Below are positions 4,696-5,658 of a DNA stretch of 5,658 bases, in pieces. The stretch lies in the NCBI GenBank assembly GCA_017548225.1, contig JAFYMV010000216.1, positions 1-5,658 on the forward strand. Reading direction: 5' to 3'. A program made the translations under genes and the position numbers. The stretch's first letter is position 1. The number at the start of each line of letters is the position of its first letter. This DNA comes from Bacteroidaceae bacterium (GTDB taxonomy: Bacteria; Bacteroidota; Bacteroidia; Bacteroidales; Bacteroidaceae). The notes beneath the pieces are model-generated. The model was not told the origin of the DNA. It searched no databases and saw nothing but the letters and a program-made list of their open reading frames with translations.

Positions 4696-5658
4696 CCTAT
4701 TGGCCTTCGGAGCGGTGGGCAGCGCCAAGGCATGCTGGCCCGATTGGTACACTCCCGGAGGATATTATATGTATCGGGTGTATGAAGCTGCTCCCGAAGA
4801 TTTCGGAGTGGGTGGCGAATACCGTGCCGATACCTACAACTGCAGAGCATGGCAGGCGCTCACCTCAAAGGATATCCCCCTCCGCGATATCTACGAGGTG
4901 GTATACAAGATGTCGCTCGAAGAGTTTGAACTCATGTATGACCACCGCAAGGAGCATTACGACAATGCCTTTGCCGAGTGGATAACCAAGCGCGATACCG
5001 AAGCGATGGAGTTTCTCCTTCTGGCCAAGACCAACGAGTATATCCGCCTCAAGCGCAACTCACGCTGGTACTATCCCTCGATGAAGATTGGTGCCCGCAT
5101 GAGTCTCGAGGAGGTGGCCGAGAAGGCGCTGACCACGCAGTCAAAGCGTCTCCGCGACCGCTACCTGTTGCAAGGTGTCAGAGCTCTGTTCACTCTTGCC
5201 CGTTACCAAGAGTGCATCGACCTATGGGAGAGCGAGGTGGTCAAACTACCCGAGGGTAACTTGATGCGCCAGCTTATACTCTCCTACATTGCCGGTGCCG
5301 AGTTCCATGTGGGCAATACCAGGCAGGCCATTGCGCTCTTTGCCGAGATAGGCGATGTGAGCTCTATGCTCTACTGCATGGGACGCGAGGGCGAGCAGAT
5401 CAGCAATATTGACGCATTGTTCCTCGTGTGTGAGCACAATTCCCGTAGCGCCTATATCCCCCGAGCGCTGCAGGAGTATGTGAGAATGTTAGAGCCTTCA
5501 GGAAACTATTTCTCCCAGTTTTACGATGAGCCCGCTGGGGACAATGAAGACCTCGACAGGCTCTATTCGCTCTCGCTAAACATGGCCAAGAAAGGTCCCT
5601 CGAGCACACAGGCCATGTGGTACTATACGGCAGCCTTTCTGTCCGACCTGAAGGGCGA
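4664..5658 (+). CDS. Large secreted helical-repeat protein, 3' truncated by window
   Basis: This reading frame is open from ATG 4664 to the window edge, giving 331 residues so far with no stop. It starts 32 bases inside the lipoprotein gene, in another frame. Residues 1-23 are a signal peptide (MTRSVRF, hydrophobic core, AKA/C cut). Cys24 is not preceded by a proper lipobox, so type I cleavage is likelier. The mature protein begins CWPDWYTPGGYYMYRVYEA, which I associate with large uncharacterised Bacteroidales envelope proteins. Residues 152-235 are helical and TPR/SEL1-like: 'RYLLQGVRALFTLARYQECIDLW' then 'LSYIAGAEFHVGNTRQAIALF'. Residues 264-331 also look helical. The two upstream genes and the overlap point to one operon for a shared envelope function. 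No catalytic motif was seen. The true length and C-terminal domain are unknown. Confidence 0.9.
   Translation, partial: MTRSVRFLLISLLAFGAVGSAKACWPDWYTPGGYYMYRVYEAAPEDFGVGGEYRADTYNCRAWQALTSKDIPLRDIYEVVYKMSLEEFELMYDHRKEHYDNAFAEWITKRDTEAMEFLLLAKTNEYIRLKRNSRWYYPSMKIGARMSLEEVAEKALTTQSKRLRDRYLLQGVRALFTLARYQECIDLWESEVVKLPEGNLMRQLILSYIAGAEFHVGNTRQAIALFAEIGDVSSMLYCMGREGEQISNIDALFLVCEHNSRSAYIPRALQEYVRMLEPSGNYFSQFYDEPAGDNEDLDRLYSLSLNMAKKGPSSTQAMWYYTAAFLSDLKG

Noticed and set aside
4978..5259. Open frame of 93 codons in another frame of the last gene
   Set aside because: It lies wholly inside the 331-residue secreted-protein frame and has no domain or signal of its own.

Overview
The window looks like chromosomal DNA from a member of the Bacteroidota, probably the order Bacteroidales. 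A Bacteroides-type promoter (TTTG, 19 nt, TAnnTTTG) lies in front of the Nudix gene. Shine-Dalgarno sequences are weak or absent, and the leaders before the starts are A-rich. Several products are secreted proteins or lipoproteins of Bacteroidales type, and the intergenic DNA carries GC-rich repeats with many hairpins. I cannot name the genus. All seven genes are on the + strand. No rRNA, tRNA, CRISPR array, transposase or integrase was seen.

Left part (1-767): the C-terminal end of a membrane-anchored protein, then a secreted protein of about 195 residues whose start overlaps the previous stop by one base (TGATG). Its C-terminal half resembles a diverged phosphodiester glycosidase (NAGPA/DUF2233) domain.

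Middle part (768-1926): a membrane-anchored M23 metallopeptidase (1063-1575) with all expected catalytic residues, flanked by two intergenic blocks. Each block holds one copy of the same 48-bp structured repeat (44/48 identical, same orientation). The second copy sits in a larger mosaic of inverted repeats.

NAD/ADP-ribose part (1843-3046): an NrtR-type regulator (perfect Nudix box plus C-terminal winged helix) and, 22 nt downstream, a small macro-like protein of the A1S_2505 type. The promoter is overlaid by nested inverted repeats and preceded by an 18-bp AT-rich inverted repeat. These are candidate operators for autoregulation.

Right part (3047-5658): a tightly coupled three-gene set for exported proteins. 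It comprises a periplasmic TPR protein, a lipoprotein with a probable TIM-barrel (DUF3142-like) domain, and a large secreted helical protein that runs off the window. The stop/start overlaps are 4 and 32 bp, which suggests co-translation and a shared envelope function that I cannot specify. The last gene starts inside the preceding one and is easily missed.
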